NCBI RefSeq assembly: GCF_035306585.1
Contig: NZ_DATGNU010000044.1
Coordinates: forward strand, 9,492 to 73,491
DNA from: Galbibacter sp035306585
GTDB taxonomy: Bacteria > Bacteroidota > Bacteroidia > Flavobacteriales > Flavobacteriaceae
DNA length: 64,000 bases
Reading direction: 5' to 3'
The notes under the pieces: model-generated
What the model was told of the DNA's origin: nothing
Database searches by the model: none
The model's input: only the letters and a program-made list of their open reading frames with translations
Made by a program: the position numbers and the translations under genes
Shown: one piece after another, positions 45,199 to 52,817 of the stretch
Position numbering within the stretch: the first letter of the stretch is position 1
Layout: every line of letters starts with the position of its first letter

Positions 45199-45739
45199 GG
45201 ATACGGTAATGGTCTTCTATGGCCATAGTCAAACAGCGCTACAGGGCTCCTATTCTGAGAAACTCTCCAGGATTCTATTTAACTATTTGGTAAAGGATCA
45301 ACCACAGTTACAACTTAAATACGATCATCATCGCAAACCTATAATTGTGGGAGGATCATTCCATATTAGCATCTCACATTCCAAGGATGTCGTTATCTGT
45401 GCAATTTCAGATCAACCTGTGGGTATTGATATTGAATTTAAGCGTCCCCTACCGATGAAATGCTTTGAGTTTGCCAATGAACGCTATGGGAAGTCGTTCA
45501 ACATTACTCAATTAGTCCATTGGTGTCGGTTGGAGGCTGTTTTAAAATTAAAGGGACAACGTCTTGGAAACTTTCAACCAGAGCACCTTGAGTTGAACAA
45601 TATAAAAACGGAGTATCTCCAGATTCATCATGATTATCATTGTGTGCTTTGTTATCAAGGCCAACCGAAAACTATTTTGATTAAAGAAATTATGTTAAAA
45701 AAAGCAATTGATTATGCGAACTACCAAAACGTTTCCTAA
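45173..45739 (+). CDS. 4'-phosphopantetheinyl transferase (Sfp/AcpT-like)
   Basis: A 188-residue enzyme that attaches phosphopantetheine from CoA to the Ser of an acyl carrier protein. HISISHSKDVVICAIS and VGIDIEFKRP carry the metal-binding Asp/Glu pair, and WCRLEAVLKLKGQRLG is the C-terminal Glu motif (Leu replaces the more usual Lys before Glu). Its substrate is presumably the ACP five genes downstream. Overlaps on both sides (26 nt each) show tight coupling. Confidence 0.88.
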   Translation: MRNLPFLNKDTVMVFYGHSQTALQGSYSEKLSRILFNYLVKDQPQLQLKYDHHRKPIIVGGSFHISISHSKDVVICAISDQPVGIDIEFKRPLPMKCFEFANERYGKSFNITQLVHWCRLEAVLKLKGQRLGNFQPEHLELNNIKTEYLQIHHDYHCVLCYQGQPKTILIKEIMLKKAIDYANYQNVS

Positions 45740-46151
45740 ACCAGAGGATATTCTTCCACATGATAAGCCCATGTCACTGGTGGATCAGATCACTGAATTT
45801 GAACCTGGAAAATGGATAAAAGCTACTACCACCTTTAATGAGAAGGCTTTTTTTTACCAAGGTCATTTTAAGGGAAATCCAATTACTCCTGGAGTTATTC
45901 TTCTAGAGAGCATGTTTCAAACCTGCGGATTGTATTTACGGATTTCTGCTGAAACCACCCCTGGATTTCCAATGATAATGGGAAGAGCTGTAAAGGTTAA
46001 AAATGCCTCGTTCTCAAAAGAGGTAAAACCGGATCAGTCTATTGAAATATTAGCAAAATTTAAACATCAGATGATGACCTTTTTCGTGTTCGACTGTCAG
46101 ATACACTTGGACGGTAAATTGGTTTGTCACAGTGAATTAGTACTCTCTTAA
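45714..46151 (+). CDS. FabZ-like 3-hydroxyacyl-ACP dehydratase (hotdog fold)
   Basis: A 145-residue hotdog-fold dehydratase. The catalytic His is in FYQGHFKGNPITPGVILLE and the Glu of the same active site follows in LLESMFQTCG; spacing matches FabZ/FabA. It dehydrates the beta-hydroxyacyl-ACP made by the ketoreductase, giving an enoyl chain. The ATG giving MRTTKTF is preferred over an in-frame TTG 6 nt upstream. No enoyl reductase is in the cluster, so conjugated double bonds could be retained. Confidence 0.88.
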   Translation: MRTTKTFPKPEDILPHDKPMSLVDQITEFEPGKWIKATTTFNEKAFFYQGHFKGNPITPGVILLESMFQTCGLYLRISAETTPGFPMIMGRAVKVKNASFSKEVKPDQSIEILAKFKHQMMTFFVFDCQIHLDGKLVCHSELVLS

Positions 46152-46152
46152 A

Positions 46153-47376
46153 ATGTATAAAAGAATTGTTATATCGGGATGGGGTATTGTAAGTCCTTTC
46201 GGATTGTCCAATCAAGATTTTGAATCTAATTTTGACAACAAACTAGCTTATTCCAAGAAAGAGGACTGGGAATTAGAGCATTTGGGGCCGCATTACTTTG
46301 GCGCGATTCCTGAGTTTGATATTTTAAAACAGATTGATTCTCTAAGACCACCCTTTCCTAATAGATATTCGAGTATAGGGCTATTGGCTTGCATGAACGC
46401 TTTAAAAGATGCCGGGTTAGCTGAAGATATAGAACTTACTCAAAAGGCGGGTCTTGTAATTACCACAACTCTAGGCGCGAGTACTGCCATACAATCCTAT
46501 TTATCTAAATTGTACAAAAAGGGGCCTGATCGAGTAAGTCCGTTTAATTTTTCTAAAGCAACATCCAATAGTATCCTTGGTGATATTTCGAGAATATTAG
46601 GGCTTAAAGGGCCAGGTTCTCTTGTGTATGGTGAGGAAAGTGTCATCTATGGTGTTGATCTAATCAACAATGACCACACGGATATAGTCCTGTGTGGAGG
46701 AGTAGATGAAATTACGGAATTAAATGTATTACTAGCTGATAAGAAAGCACGATTAGTTTCTCCAAATGGAACCCCTACGTACGAGCATTTGATCAATGAT
46801 ACCCAAAAGGATCAGTCGATTTTTAGCGAGGCTGCATCGTTTGTGGTTATCGAATCTTTAGAATCTGCCAAGAAAAGAGGCGCCAAAATATATGCTGAAA
46901 TTGTCGATTACAAACAATTCAGAGATCAGCGTTCAAGCAAAGTCATATTTGAAAGATGCACCGATTCACTCCGACATAATTTGAACGAACTTTTGAATGA
47001 AAACCAAATAAAAGACAAAGATCCGTTATTATTCTACGGATCTGCTTGTCTGCCTTGGCACATACAATCCTACGAATGGAAGGCGCTGTCAAAACTTTCT
47101 TTTGAGTTTACTTATGGAAACGTTAAAGCGTCCATTGGAGAAGGGTTATCTGGATCGAATAATTGCACCTTAGTCTCCACCCTATTAGCCCACACTAAAG
47201 GACGATTGGCGAATGTTTTAAAAGAGGCCGTTGTACTTGGCGAGCCCCCTAAAAATATCTGTTTAGTGCCTTTCAACCCCAAGGAAGAATTTACAAGTAT
47301 TACGCACACCTTTTCTGTAGGCGGCAGCAATACATTATTAATGCTAAAATCAATGAGAAATGACCAACGATCATAA
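46153..47376 (+). CDS. Beta-ketoacyl synthase-like subunit lacking catalytic residues (chain-length-factor type)
   Basis: A 407-residue thiolase-fold protein clearly related to FabF-type ketosynthases but without the active-site triad. The segment that normally holds the Cys (TACSA) reads YGEES at residues 159-163. The first His position is replaced (FYGSACLP for NAHGTAT), and the second reads KASIGEGLSG for KSxxGHxxGA. It is therefore probably a non-catalytic partner that sets chain length or stabilises the active KS two genes downstream, as in type II polyketide and aryl polyene systems. It overlaps the ketoreductase gene by 17 nt. Confidence 0.85.
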   Translation: MYKRIVISGWGIVSPFGLSNQDFESNFDNKLAYSKKEDWELEHLGPHYFGAIPEFDILKQIDSLRPPFPNRYSSIGLLACMNALKDAGLAEDIELTQKAGLVITTTLGASTAIQSYLSKLYKKGPDRVSPFNFSKATSNSILGDISRILGLKGPGSLVYGEESVIYGVDLINNDHTDIVLCGGVDEITELNVLLADKKARLVSPNGTPTYEHLINDTQKDQSIFSEAASFVVIESLESAKKRGAKIYAEIVDYKQFRDQRSSKVIFERCTDSLRHNLNELLNENQIKDKDPLLFYGSACLPWHIQSYEWKALSKLSFEFTYGNVKASIGEGLSGSNNCTLVSTLLAHTKGRLANVLKEAVVLGEPPKNICLVPFNPKEEFTSITHTFSVGGSNTLLMLKSMRNDQRS

Positions 47377-48112
47377 AACTGTTTTTGTTTCTGGAGGTTC
47401 AAGAGGAATCGGAAAAGCAATTTGCATAAAATTTGCCGAAAACGGTTATAAAGTGTATTTCACTTACAAATCAAATAAGAATGCCGCTGATGAATTAGTG
47501 GCCACCATCAAAAATAAATGTAATTGCCCAGAGGCGGTCGCATTCCAATGTGATATGTCCAGTGCACAGGAGGTAAAGAAGCTCTTTAAAGAAAATAAAA
47601 CTGAATTCACTGCAATTGATGTACTTGTGAACAACACTGGTGGGCACGGAAAAACAGCTCCATTTTTGTTCTGTAGTAATGAGTACTTCTGGGAAATCAT
47701 GGAGCTAAACCTAAAATCTGTGGTGAACACTGTTCGTGAAATCCTTCCTGTGTTTATCAAAAAAAAGAAAGGAAGAATTGTCAACATCACCTCCATTTCA
47801 GGTTTAAAAGGAAATCCAGGACACGCTCCATATGCAGCAGCCAAAGCCGCAGTGAATGCCTTTTCGAAATCCGTACTAAAAGAGATTGGATCCATGGGAA
47901 TCATCATAAATTCCGTAGCTCCTGGTTTTATAGAAACTGAAAGTGTACAGAATATCCCTGAAAAATACTACAAGCTCCGAATTGAAAATAGCATATACAA
48001 ACGGATGGGATATGCCGATGAAGTTGCTAGTGTGGTGTTCTTTCTCGGATCAACTTCACCGGAATATATGACTGGACAAGAACTTATTGTAGATGGTGGA
48101 ATATCTGGATAA
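47360..48112 (+). CDS. 3-oxoacyl-ACP reductase (FabG-like SDR)
   Basis: A 250-residue short-chain dehydrogenase/reductase. The cofactor site is VSGGSRGIGKAIC. NNTGG replaces NNAG, and the catalytic Ser-Tyr-Lys are in NITSISGLKGN and PYAAAKAAVNAF. The C-terminal MTGQELIVDGG is the usual FabG ending. It reduces the beta-keto group of the growing chain between the KS and dehydratase steps. Confidence 0.93.
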   Translation: MTNDHKTVFVSGGSRGIGKAICIKFAENGYKVYFTYKSNKNAADELVATIKNKCNCPEAVAFQCDMSSAQEVKKLFKENKTEFTAIDVLVNNTGGHGKTAPFLFCSNEYFWEIMELNLKSVVNTVREILPVFIKKKKGRIVNITSISGLKGNPGHAPYAAAKAAVNAFSKSVLKEIGSMGIIINSVAPGFIETESVQNIPEKYYKLRIENSIYKRMGYADEVASVVFFLGSTSPEYMTGQELIVDGGISG

Positions 48113-48123
48113 ATCAATTCGAA

Positions 48124-49350
48124 ATGAAAAAAAGGAGAATAGTAATTACTGGAATGGGAGTACTGAGTGCTTTAGGAACTGATACCCAGAGCCACGCCAA
48201 GGGAATTAAACAAGGGCGATCTGGAATGAAACCGATCACATTATTTGATACCCAACATTCTATTTACCGAAACACCAATGCTTGTGTTTTAGATAAAGAG
48301 GTATTGGAAACCATTGCTGAGGATGATAAAACACTTCAAATCAGCTGTGGGATCCATAGTATAACCCAGGCGCTGCAGGATGCCAAACTAAGCAAGGAGG
48401 AAATTTCCAAAGCAGCATTGGTAATAGGAACATCCATCGGTGCGAGTCATACATTTTCCGAATTCTTTAAACAATATGTACTAGGTCATGAGATTTCTGA
48501 TGAATTATTAGCACTATCTTCTAACTCTGCGCACACTATTACTGGAGATATTGCTGCTCACTTTGGTATTAACGGCCCCCTGTGTACCATCTCTACGGCA
48601 TGTTCCGCAAGTACAAATGCCGTTGGAAGAGGTCTTGACATGTTACGCTCTGGAAAAGTATCCAAAGTTATTGCAGGTGGAGTGGATATCTTTACAGAAT
48701 TAGCCTTTACAGGTTTTAATTGTCTACAAGCTTTATCGACCACCAACTGTAAACCATTTTCAAAGAGCAGAGATGGATTAATGTTAGGGGATTCATCCGC
48801 CTTTTTCGTCTTAGAAGATCTAGAATCTGCAAAGAAAGCTGACAAGCACATCTTTGCAGAGGTCCTATCGTACCATTTTTTTAATGAAGGGTATCACCCT
48901 ACATCTATGAAGTCTGACGGCAGCTCCGTCTATCAATGTATGAAAAATACTTTAGACAAAGCTTCGATTCACCCGGATCAGCTCGATTACGTCAATGCGC
49001 ATGGAACAGCCACTAAAGTCAATGATTCTAGTGAACTAAAAGGCATCGCTTTATTAGCTCAAAAGCGCAATTCCAAAGAACCTCTCTATGTGAGTTCCAC
49101 CAAGAGTATGTTGGGACACTGTCTAGGAGCCGCTGGCTCCATAGAATTAGCCACTACTATCCTGGGGATGAACCAACACTTTATCCCACCCAATATAAAT
49201 GTCGATCAAAAGGATTTTATAGAACATCCAGATACGATAGCAATCCTGGATAGAACAATCGAAAAACATTTCGAATATGCCATCTCCAACTCCTTTGCTT
49301 TTGGAGGTAATATGTCTAGTATACTAATTAAAAACGGAATTAATATTTAA
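48124..49350 (+). CDS. Beta-ketoacyl-ACP synthase (FabF-type, catalytically complete)
   Basis: A 408-residue condensing enzyme with the full triad: Cys in ISTACSASTNA, His in YVNAHGTATKVND and His in KSMLGHCLGAAG. It forms the carbon-carbon bonds of the acyl chain on the ACP, probably as a heterodimer with the inactive KS-like subunit encoded two genes upstream. It starts 11 nt after the reductase and ends 5 nt before the ACP gene. Confidence 0.94.
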   Translation: MKKRRIVITGMGVLSALGTDTQSHAKGIKQGRSGMKPITLFDTQHSIYRNTNACVLDKEVLETIAEDDKTLQISCGIHSITQALQDAKLSKEEISKAALVIGTSIGASHTFSEFFKQYVLGHEISDELLALSSNSAHTITGDIAAHFGINGPLCTISTACSASTNAVGRGLDMLRSGKVSKVIAGGVDIFTELAFTGFNCLQALSTTNCKPFSKSRDGLMLGDSSAFFVLEDLESAKKADKHIFAEVLSYHFFNEGYHPTSMKSDGSSVYQCMKNTLDKASIHPDQLDYVNAHGTATKVNDSSELKGIALLAQKRNSKEPLYVSSTKSMLGHCLGAAGSIELATTILGMNQHFIPPNINVDQKDFIEHPDTIAILDRTIEKHFEYAISNSFAFGGNMSSILIKNGINI

Positions 49351-49355
49351 AAATT

Positions 49356-49640
49356 ATGGAAAACAATTTAGCTTCAATCAAAACAGAAATTAAAAAGGTA
49401 TTAATCGATGTACTTCGTCTTGATATAAGTCCGAAAGATATCAAAGATGATCAAAGTTTCTTTGGCACTGAAGAGGACCCTGAAAGCGGAATCATCGAAG
49501 ATTCTCTAGTTATTTTAGAGGTTGCAACCATTCTATCAGAGAAATATGATATCCCTCCCACAGACTTTAATGAAGAAACCTTTATCAATGTAAATTCATT
49601 GGCCAATTTAGCAATAGTTGCCTTAAATGACAGCGAGTAG
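49356..49640 (+). CDS. Acyl carrier protein
   Basis: A 94-residue acidic four-helix carrier. The phosphopantetheine site is the Ser in EDSLVILEV at residue 50, in the conserved DSL context. The region before it (FFGTEEDPESGIIED) is longer than in FabC-type ACPs, as in dedicated secondary-metabolite ACPs. It would carry the chain built by the KS pair and present it to the acyltransferase encoded downstream. Confidence 0.9.
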   Translation: MENNLASIKTEIKKVLIDVLRLDISPKDIKDDQSFFGTEEDPESGIIEDSLVILEVATILSEKYDIPPTDFNEETFINVNSLANLAIVALNDSE

Positions 49641-49655
49641 TCACCACAAATAAAG

Positions 49656-50468
49656 ATGTTGAAATCCATTAAATATCAATATATCATTTTGTTATTTTGT
49701 AGTTTTTGCTTCTATTTTATCCTGGATAAAGTATTCTTTGCAACGATCTACAAATACATAGATGCTATTTTCAAGGTAGAAATGTTCAGTTTTTTTCTAA
49801 CCTATATAGTAGTAGGACTTCCCGTATTTCTTTTTGTATTTATCACCAACCACAAAACCGTTTTTAAACCACTGGGATTACAGGGAAATTTTATAAAAGG
49901 CCTATGCGTTGCCTTGGGTTTTTCTTTGCCAATGCTTCTTGGCTTTGGAATTCTCAACGACTTCCAGGTCCATATAACATTAAAGGATTTCATAATCAGT
50001 TGCCTATTTGCGGCTTTCTTTGAAGAACTCTATTATCGAGGATTTTTCTTTGGGCAATTATTTAGAAAAAGTGGGCTTGGGTTTTTCCCATCCCTGATCA
50101 TAGGTGCCATATTATTTGCTAGTTTACACGCATACCAAAGCGACCTTCCTTTAGATTTATTAGGGATTTTCTTAACCACCTTCTTAGGTGCTGGTTTGTT
50201 TGCTTGGCTCTACGTAGAATGGAGTTATAATCTTTGGGTTCCTATCGCTTTACATTTTTTTATGAATTTATCATGGAGTATGTACGCTGTCTCGGACAAT
50301 GCCTTTGGAGGATGGATCGCTAATTTAATAAGGGCCTTGACTATCATTTTAGCCATCACAAGTACGATCATCTACAAGAGGAAAATGAACATTCCTTTTG
50401 GTGTAGTGCGCAAAACATTATGGATAAACTATAAAAATTATGATCCCTTTACCTCTTCACGGAGGTAG
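49656..50468 (+). CDS. CPBP-family intramembrane metalloprotease
   Basis: A 270-residue membrane protein with about seven helices and the CPBP (Abi/CAAX-like) motifs EELYYRGF, FASLHAY and HFFMNLSW, which bind zinc. Family members cleave CAAX proteins, process bacteriocin or quorum peptides, or protect producers. Because it sits between the ACP and two short precursor-like peptides, leader removal or self-protection are the best guesses. A second membrane protease (M50) is encoded just downstream. Confidence 0.87.
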   Translation: MLKSIKYQYIILLFCSFCFYFILDKVFFATIYKYIDAIFKVEMFSFFLTYIVVGLPVFLFVFITNHKTVFKPLGLQGNFIKGLCVALGFSLPMLLGFGILNDFQVHITLKDFIISCLFAAFFEELYYRGFFFGQLFRKSGLGFFPSLIIGAILFASLHAYQSDLPLDLLGIFLTTFLGAGLFAWLYVEWSYNLWVPIALHFFMNLSWSMYAVSDNAFGGWIANLIRALTIILAITSTIIYKRKMNIPFGVVRKTLWINYKNYDPFTSSRR

Positions 50469-50557
50469 AGAACAATGCCTCATTTTCAAATGAGCGCATA
50501 GCCTTAAAAGTCTCCTTAGAGATATACCTTTATTTTTTAACCAAAATTCATGTATAG
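50469..50557 (+). other. Leader region before the first short peptide
   Basis: This stretch contains a tight inverted repeat, CTCATTT-TC-AAATGAG (50479-50494). A second, weak stem (TCTC/GAGA) lies near 50511-50522. TACCTTTA upstream of the peptide is a near match to a -7 element. An own promoter for the peptides is possible but not clear. Confidence 0.3.
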
Positions 50558-50686
50558 ATGAAAAATCAAGAATTATTGTCTTCTATCTCCATCGTTGAGT
50601 TAGAAGAAAGATTCGAAACATCTGTGTTATCGTTAGACCTTGATAGGTGTAACAACAACCGTGCGGATGTTACGCTTTCAGTGTAA
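50558..50686 (+). CDS. Candidate RiPP precursor peptide 1 (42 residues)
   Basis: Short open frame too small for default gene finders. It shares with the next peptide an almost identical middle: SSISIVELE, then E/D, then RFETSV (residues 8-23), followed by LD, and then Arg30-Cys31, Asn34, Ala-Asp-Val at 36-38, and Leu40. It therefore looks like a leader of about 25 residues followed by a short core. The core has Arg30 and Arg35, possible targets for the peptide-arginase encoded downstream, and one Cys. No Gly-Gly cleavage motif is seen. It has no signal peptide. Confidence 0.8.
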   Translation: MKNQELLSSISIVELEERFETSVLSLDLDRCNNNRADVTLSV

Positions 50687-50727
50687 GGTCCACACCACAC
50701 ATTACCAGCCACTAGGCTATTTAATCG

Positions 50728-50751
50728 GGTAATCTCGATAAAGAGACTACC
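50728..50751 (+). other. Imperfect hairpin between the two short peptide genes
   Basis: A 9-bp stem with one mismatch (GGTAATCTC with GAGACTACC) and a 6-nt loop, followed after about 17 nt by a T-rich stretch. It may stabilise the first peptide message or weakly terminate it. Confidence 0.35.
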
Positions 50752-50779
50752 TAATGTTTAACCTTTTAATTTTTTTAAA

Positions 50780-50917
50780 ATGAAAACATCCAATTTAGTT
50801 TCTTCTATTTCTATCGTTGAATTAGAAGACAGATTTGAAACTTCAGTATTTGCACTTGATGCGAAAAGATGTTCAGGTAATGAGGCTGATGTAAATCTTG
50901 AGCTTAAAGCACTTTAA
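50780..50917 (+). CDS. Candidate RiPP precursor peptide 2 (45 residues)
   Basis: Paralogue of peptide 1, 93 nt downstream. It has the same SSISIVELE-D-RFETSV block at residues 8-23 and the same Arg30-Cys31, Asn34 and Ala36-Asp37-Val38. Its C-terminus (NLELKAL) differs from and is longer than that of peptide 1, and only Arg30 of the two core Arg residues is kept. Conserved leader with a diverging C-terminus is the pattern of a duplicated RiPP precursor. A terminator-like hairpin follows 15 nt after the stop. Confidence 0.82.
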   Translation: MKTSNLVSSISIVELEDRFETSVFALDAKRCSGNEADVNLELKAL

Positions 50918-50931
50918 GATCTCAAAATTAT

Positions 50932-50970
50932 TAGGGGTCTTAATTTAACCACAATTAAGGCTCCTATTTT
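50932..50970 (+). terminator. Hairpin after the precursor peptides (terminator or attenuator)
   Basis: A 14-bp stem (50932-50945 with 50953-50966, two G-T pairs) closes a 7-nt loop and is followed by TTTT. It would let the peptides be made in excess over the enzymes encoded downstream, a common arrangement in RiPP operons. Confidence 0.7.
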
Positions 50971-50992
50971 AACCATAAGTAAACAGCATCTG

Positions 50993-51637
50993 ATGATAAA
51001 TATCTTAATTACTATTCATATTGTTTTTGGAAGCCTAGCGCTGCTCAGTGGCGCGCTGGTTCTGTTGCTAAAAAAAGGCAATGCCCTACATAAGCGTATC
51101 GGTAAATTATATTTTATGACTGGTTTTTTAGGAACCATCTTCTCCCTAATTATAGCTAGTTCTCCCAATCATTATAATCTTTTTTTATTCACCATTGGTA
51201 TTTTGACTTTGTACTTTCTCCTTGGTGGATTCTTTGCTTTTAAAATAAATAAAAAGCAGCTCAAAATATTAGCATTAACCATGATTGTTACCGCTGTAGT
51301 AATGATCCTCTATGCGCTTTACCTACTCTACAAAGGTCGTATTACAAGTGGTATCATACTGATCTTTTTTGGTCTGCTGGGCACCGCAAATGCTTATCTG
51401 GTAGATTATAGGATAATCATAAAACAAAGTGGAAAAATAACAATAAACAAAAGGATCTCCTTGCATATTGGTAAAATGATAGGAAGTTATATCGCGATGT
51501 CCACTGCCTTTGTGGTAGTGAATAATATATTTTATTTCAGGATCCTCAATTGGATCCTGCCTGCAATTATTGGAAGTTTTTTAATAAGACATTATCTAAG
51601 AACAAATGGAAAGCGGAAAAAACAAGGCGCAGTTTAG
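50993..51637 (+). CDS. Polytopic membrane protein, DUF2306-like
   Basis: A 214-residue protein with about seven membrane helices. The segment IHIVFGSLALLSGALVLLL followed by LHKRIGKLYF, and a later SLHIGKMIGSY, give the two His-containing helix ends typical of DUF2306-like proteins. Function unknown. It overlaps the M50 gene by 32 nt, so the two are tied. Immunity to, or membrane handling of, the product is possible from position; nothing else supports it. Confidence 0.7.
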   Translation: MINILITIHIVFGSLALLSGALVLLLKKGNALHKRIGKLYFMTGFLGTIFSLIIASSPNHYNLFLFTIGILTLYFLLGGFFAFKINKKQLKILALTMIVTAVVMILYALYLLYKGRITSGIILIFFGLLGTANAYLVDYRIIIKQSGKITINKRISLHIGKMIGSYIAMSTAFVVVNNIFYFRILNWILPAIIGSFLIRHYLRTNGKRKKQGAV

Positions 51638-52817
51638 TATTCAACAAATGGGAGACCGGTATACCCTGTCTATCAATGGTATTTTTTACGATATCAATGC
51701 AATTACCTATGGTATTCTCTCTGGTATAAAAAATGGGGATTCTTATGAGAAAATTGCCCAAACGATCGGTGAAGAATTTGACATTGAAACCACTGCTAAA
51801 GAAGTCCAGTATATCATTGACAAGAACATATCGCCCTTGTTCCTAAAAGAACATTCTTTAAACAGAAATAAAACCAGTGCCTTTTGGTTCAAAAAGGAAA
51901 TACTTTCCTATTCGCAGTATAAAAATATAATTAAACCCATTAAGTTCTTATTTACCCCCACCCTTTTCTGGATCTTAATTCTCCCACTATTAGTCTTCAA
52001 TGTAATGGTATTATTTAAACTCAATAATCCCGCCATCGAGTTTCAACAATGTGAAACATCTTTACTTAGTAGTGGGTTGGCATATTTGTCTTTGTTTTTT
52101 ATCATGATATTTCACGAACTTGGACATGCAGCATCATCCTTGAAGTTTGGTGTTAAGTCCAAATCCATAGGTTTTGGTTTTTATAGTATTTTCCCAGTGT
52201 TTTTTGCAGATGTCACCGCAATTTGGTCGCTGAGCAAAGAAAAAAGGATGATTGTAAACTTAGCGGGAATATTTATTCAAAGCATCCTTGGAATCTTCTT
52301 GTTTGCAGCCTATTACAGCAGTTTAGAACTCCATCCAAATTCCATGGCTACCCAAACGCTCTATACGATCTTTGTAGCCAACGCACTAACCATGCTGGTG
52401 AACTTATTTCCGTTTTTTAAATTCGATGGTTATTGGTGCTATAGCGACTTCTTCAATTTATCTAACTTGGGAAGGCAATCTGGTAATTTGTTAAAGTACT
52501 TTGCAAAAACCTATTTAAGACTCCCTATATTCTTGCCAGAGAACGAGCGAAAACAACTTAAAACTAGAAATATTCCTCTAATTATCTATACGTTAGCCAA
52601 GAGTACTACAAACCTGTTCTTGCTCTATTTAATTTATATTTTAATGACGCGAATTATCCGTAGCGCCGCTAATTTCAGTTTTCAAAATATCGACTTTTCC
52701 TTATGTGGAATTAGTGATAACATCTATAATATTTTAATCGCCTATATCATAATCAGAGTCATCGTAAAATTCACTTTGAGAATAGTAAAAACGGCAAAAA
52801 CATATTTTTCCATATGA
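51606..52817 (+). CDS. M50-type membrane metalloprotease with N-terminal PqqD/RRE-like domain
   Basis: A 403-residue protein in two parts. Residues about 8-80 (FSIQQMGDRYTLSINGIFYD, then helices to ISPLFLKE) have the beta-hairpin plus three-helix pattern of a PqqD-like RiPP recognition element. Residues about 110-400 form a polytopic protease with FHELGHAASSL (HExxH at 170-174) and the second metal site KFDGYWCYSD near 272-280. This resembles peptide-processing M50 proteins such as YydH. It likely binds the precursor leader through the RRE and cleaves it at the membrane. The last 4 nt overlap the arginase gene. Confidence 0.84.
   Translation: MESGKNKAQFSIQQMGDRYTLSINGIFYDINAITYGILSGIKNGDSYEKIAQTIGEEFDIETTAKEVQYIIDKNISPLFLKEHSLNRNKTSAFWFKKEILSYSQYKNIIKPIKFLFTPTLFWILILPLLVFNVMVLFKLNNPAIEFQQCETSLLSSGLAYLSLFFIMIFHELGHAASSLKFGVKSKSIGFGFYSIFPVFFADVTAIWSLSKEKRMIVNLAGIFIQSILGIFLFAAYYSSLELHPNSMATQTLYTIFVANALTMLVNLFPFFKFDGYWCYSDFFNLSNLGRQSGNLLKYFAKTYLRLPIFLPENERKQLKTRNIPLIIYTLAKSTTNLFLLYLIYILMTRIIRSAANFSFQNIDFSLCGISDNIYNILIAYIIIRVIVKFTLRIVKTAKTYFSI

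Noticed and set aside
43792..49640. Complete flexirubin or aryl polyene cluster
   Set aside because: Shares KS pair, dehydratase, reductase, ACP and LpxL-like genes, but no ammonia lyase, aromatase or dialkylresorcinol genes are present and the arginase and peptides are foreign to those clusters. Still the main alternative origin of the chain-building set.
50558..50917. Double-glycine type leader peptides
   Set aside because: No Gly-Gly or Gly-Ala before the core in either peptide and no C39 peptidase transporter in the window.
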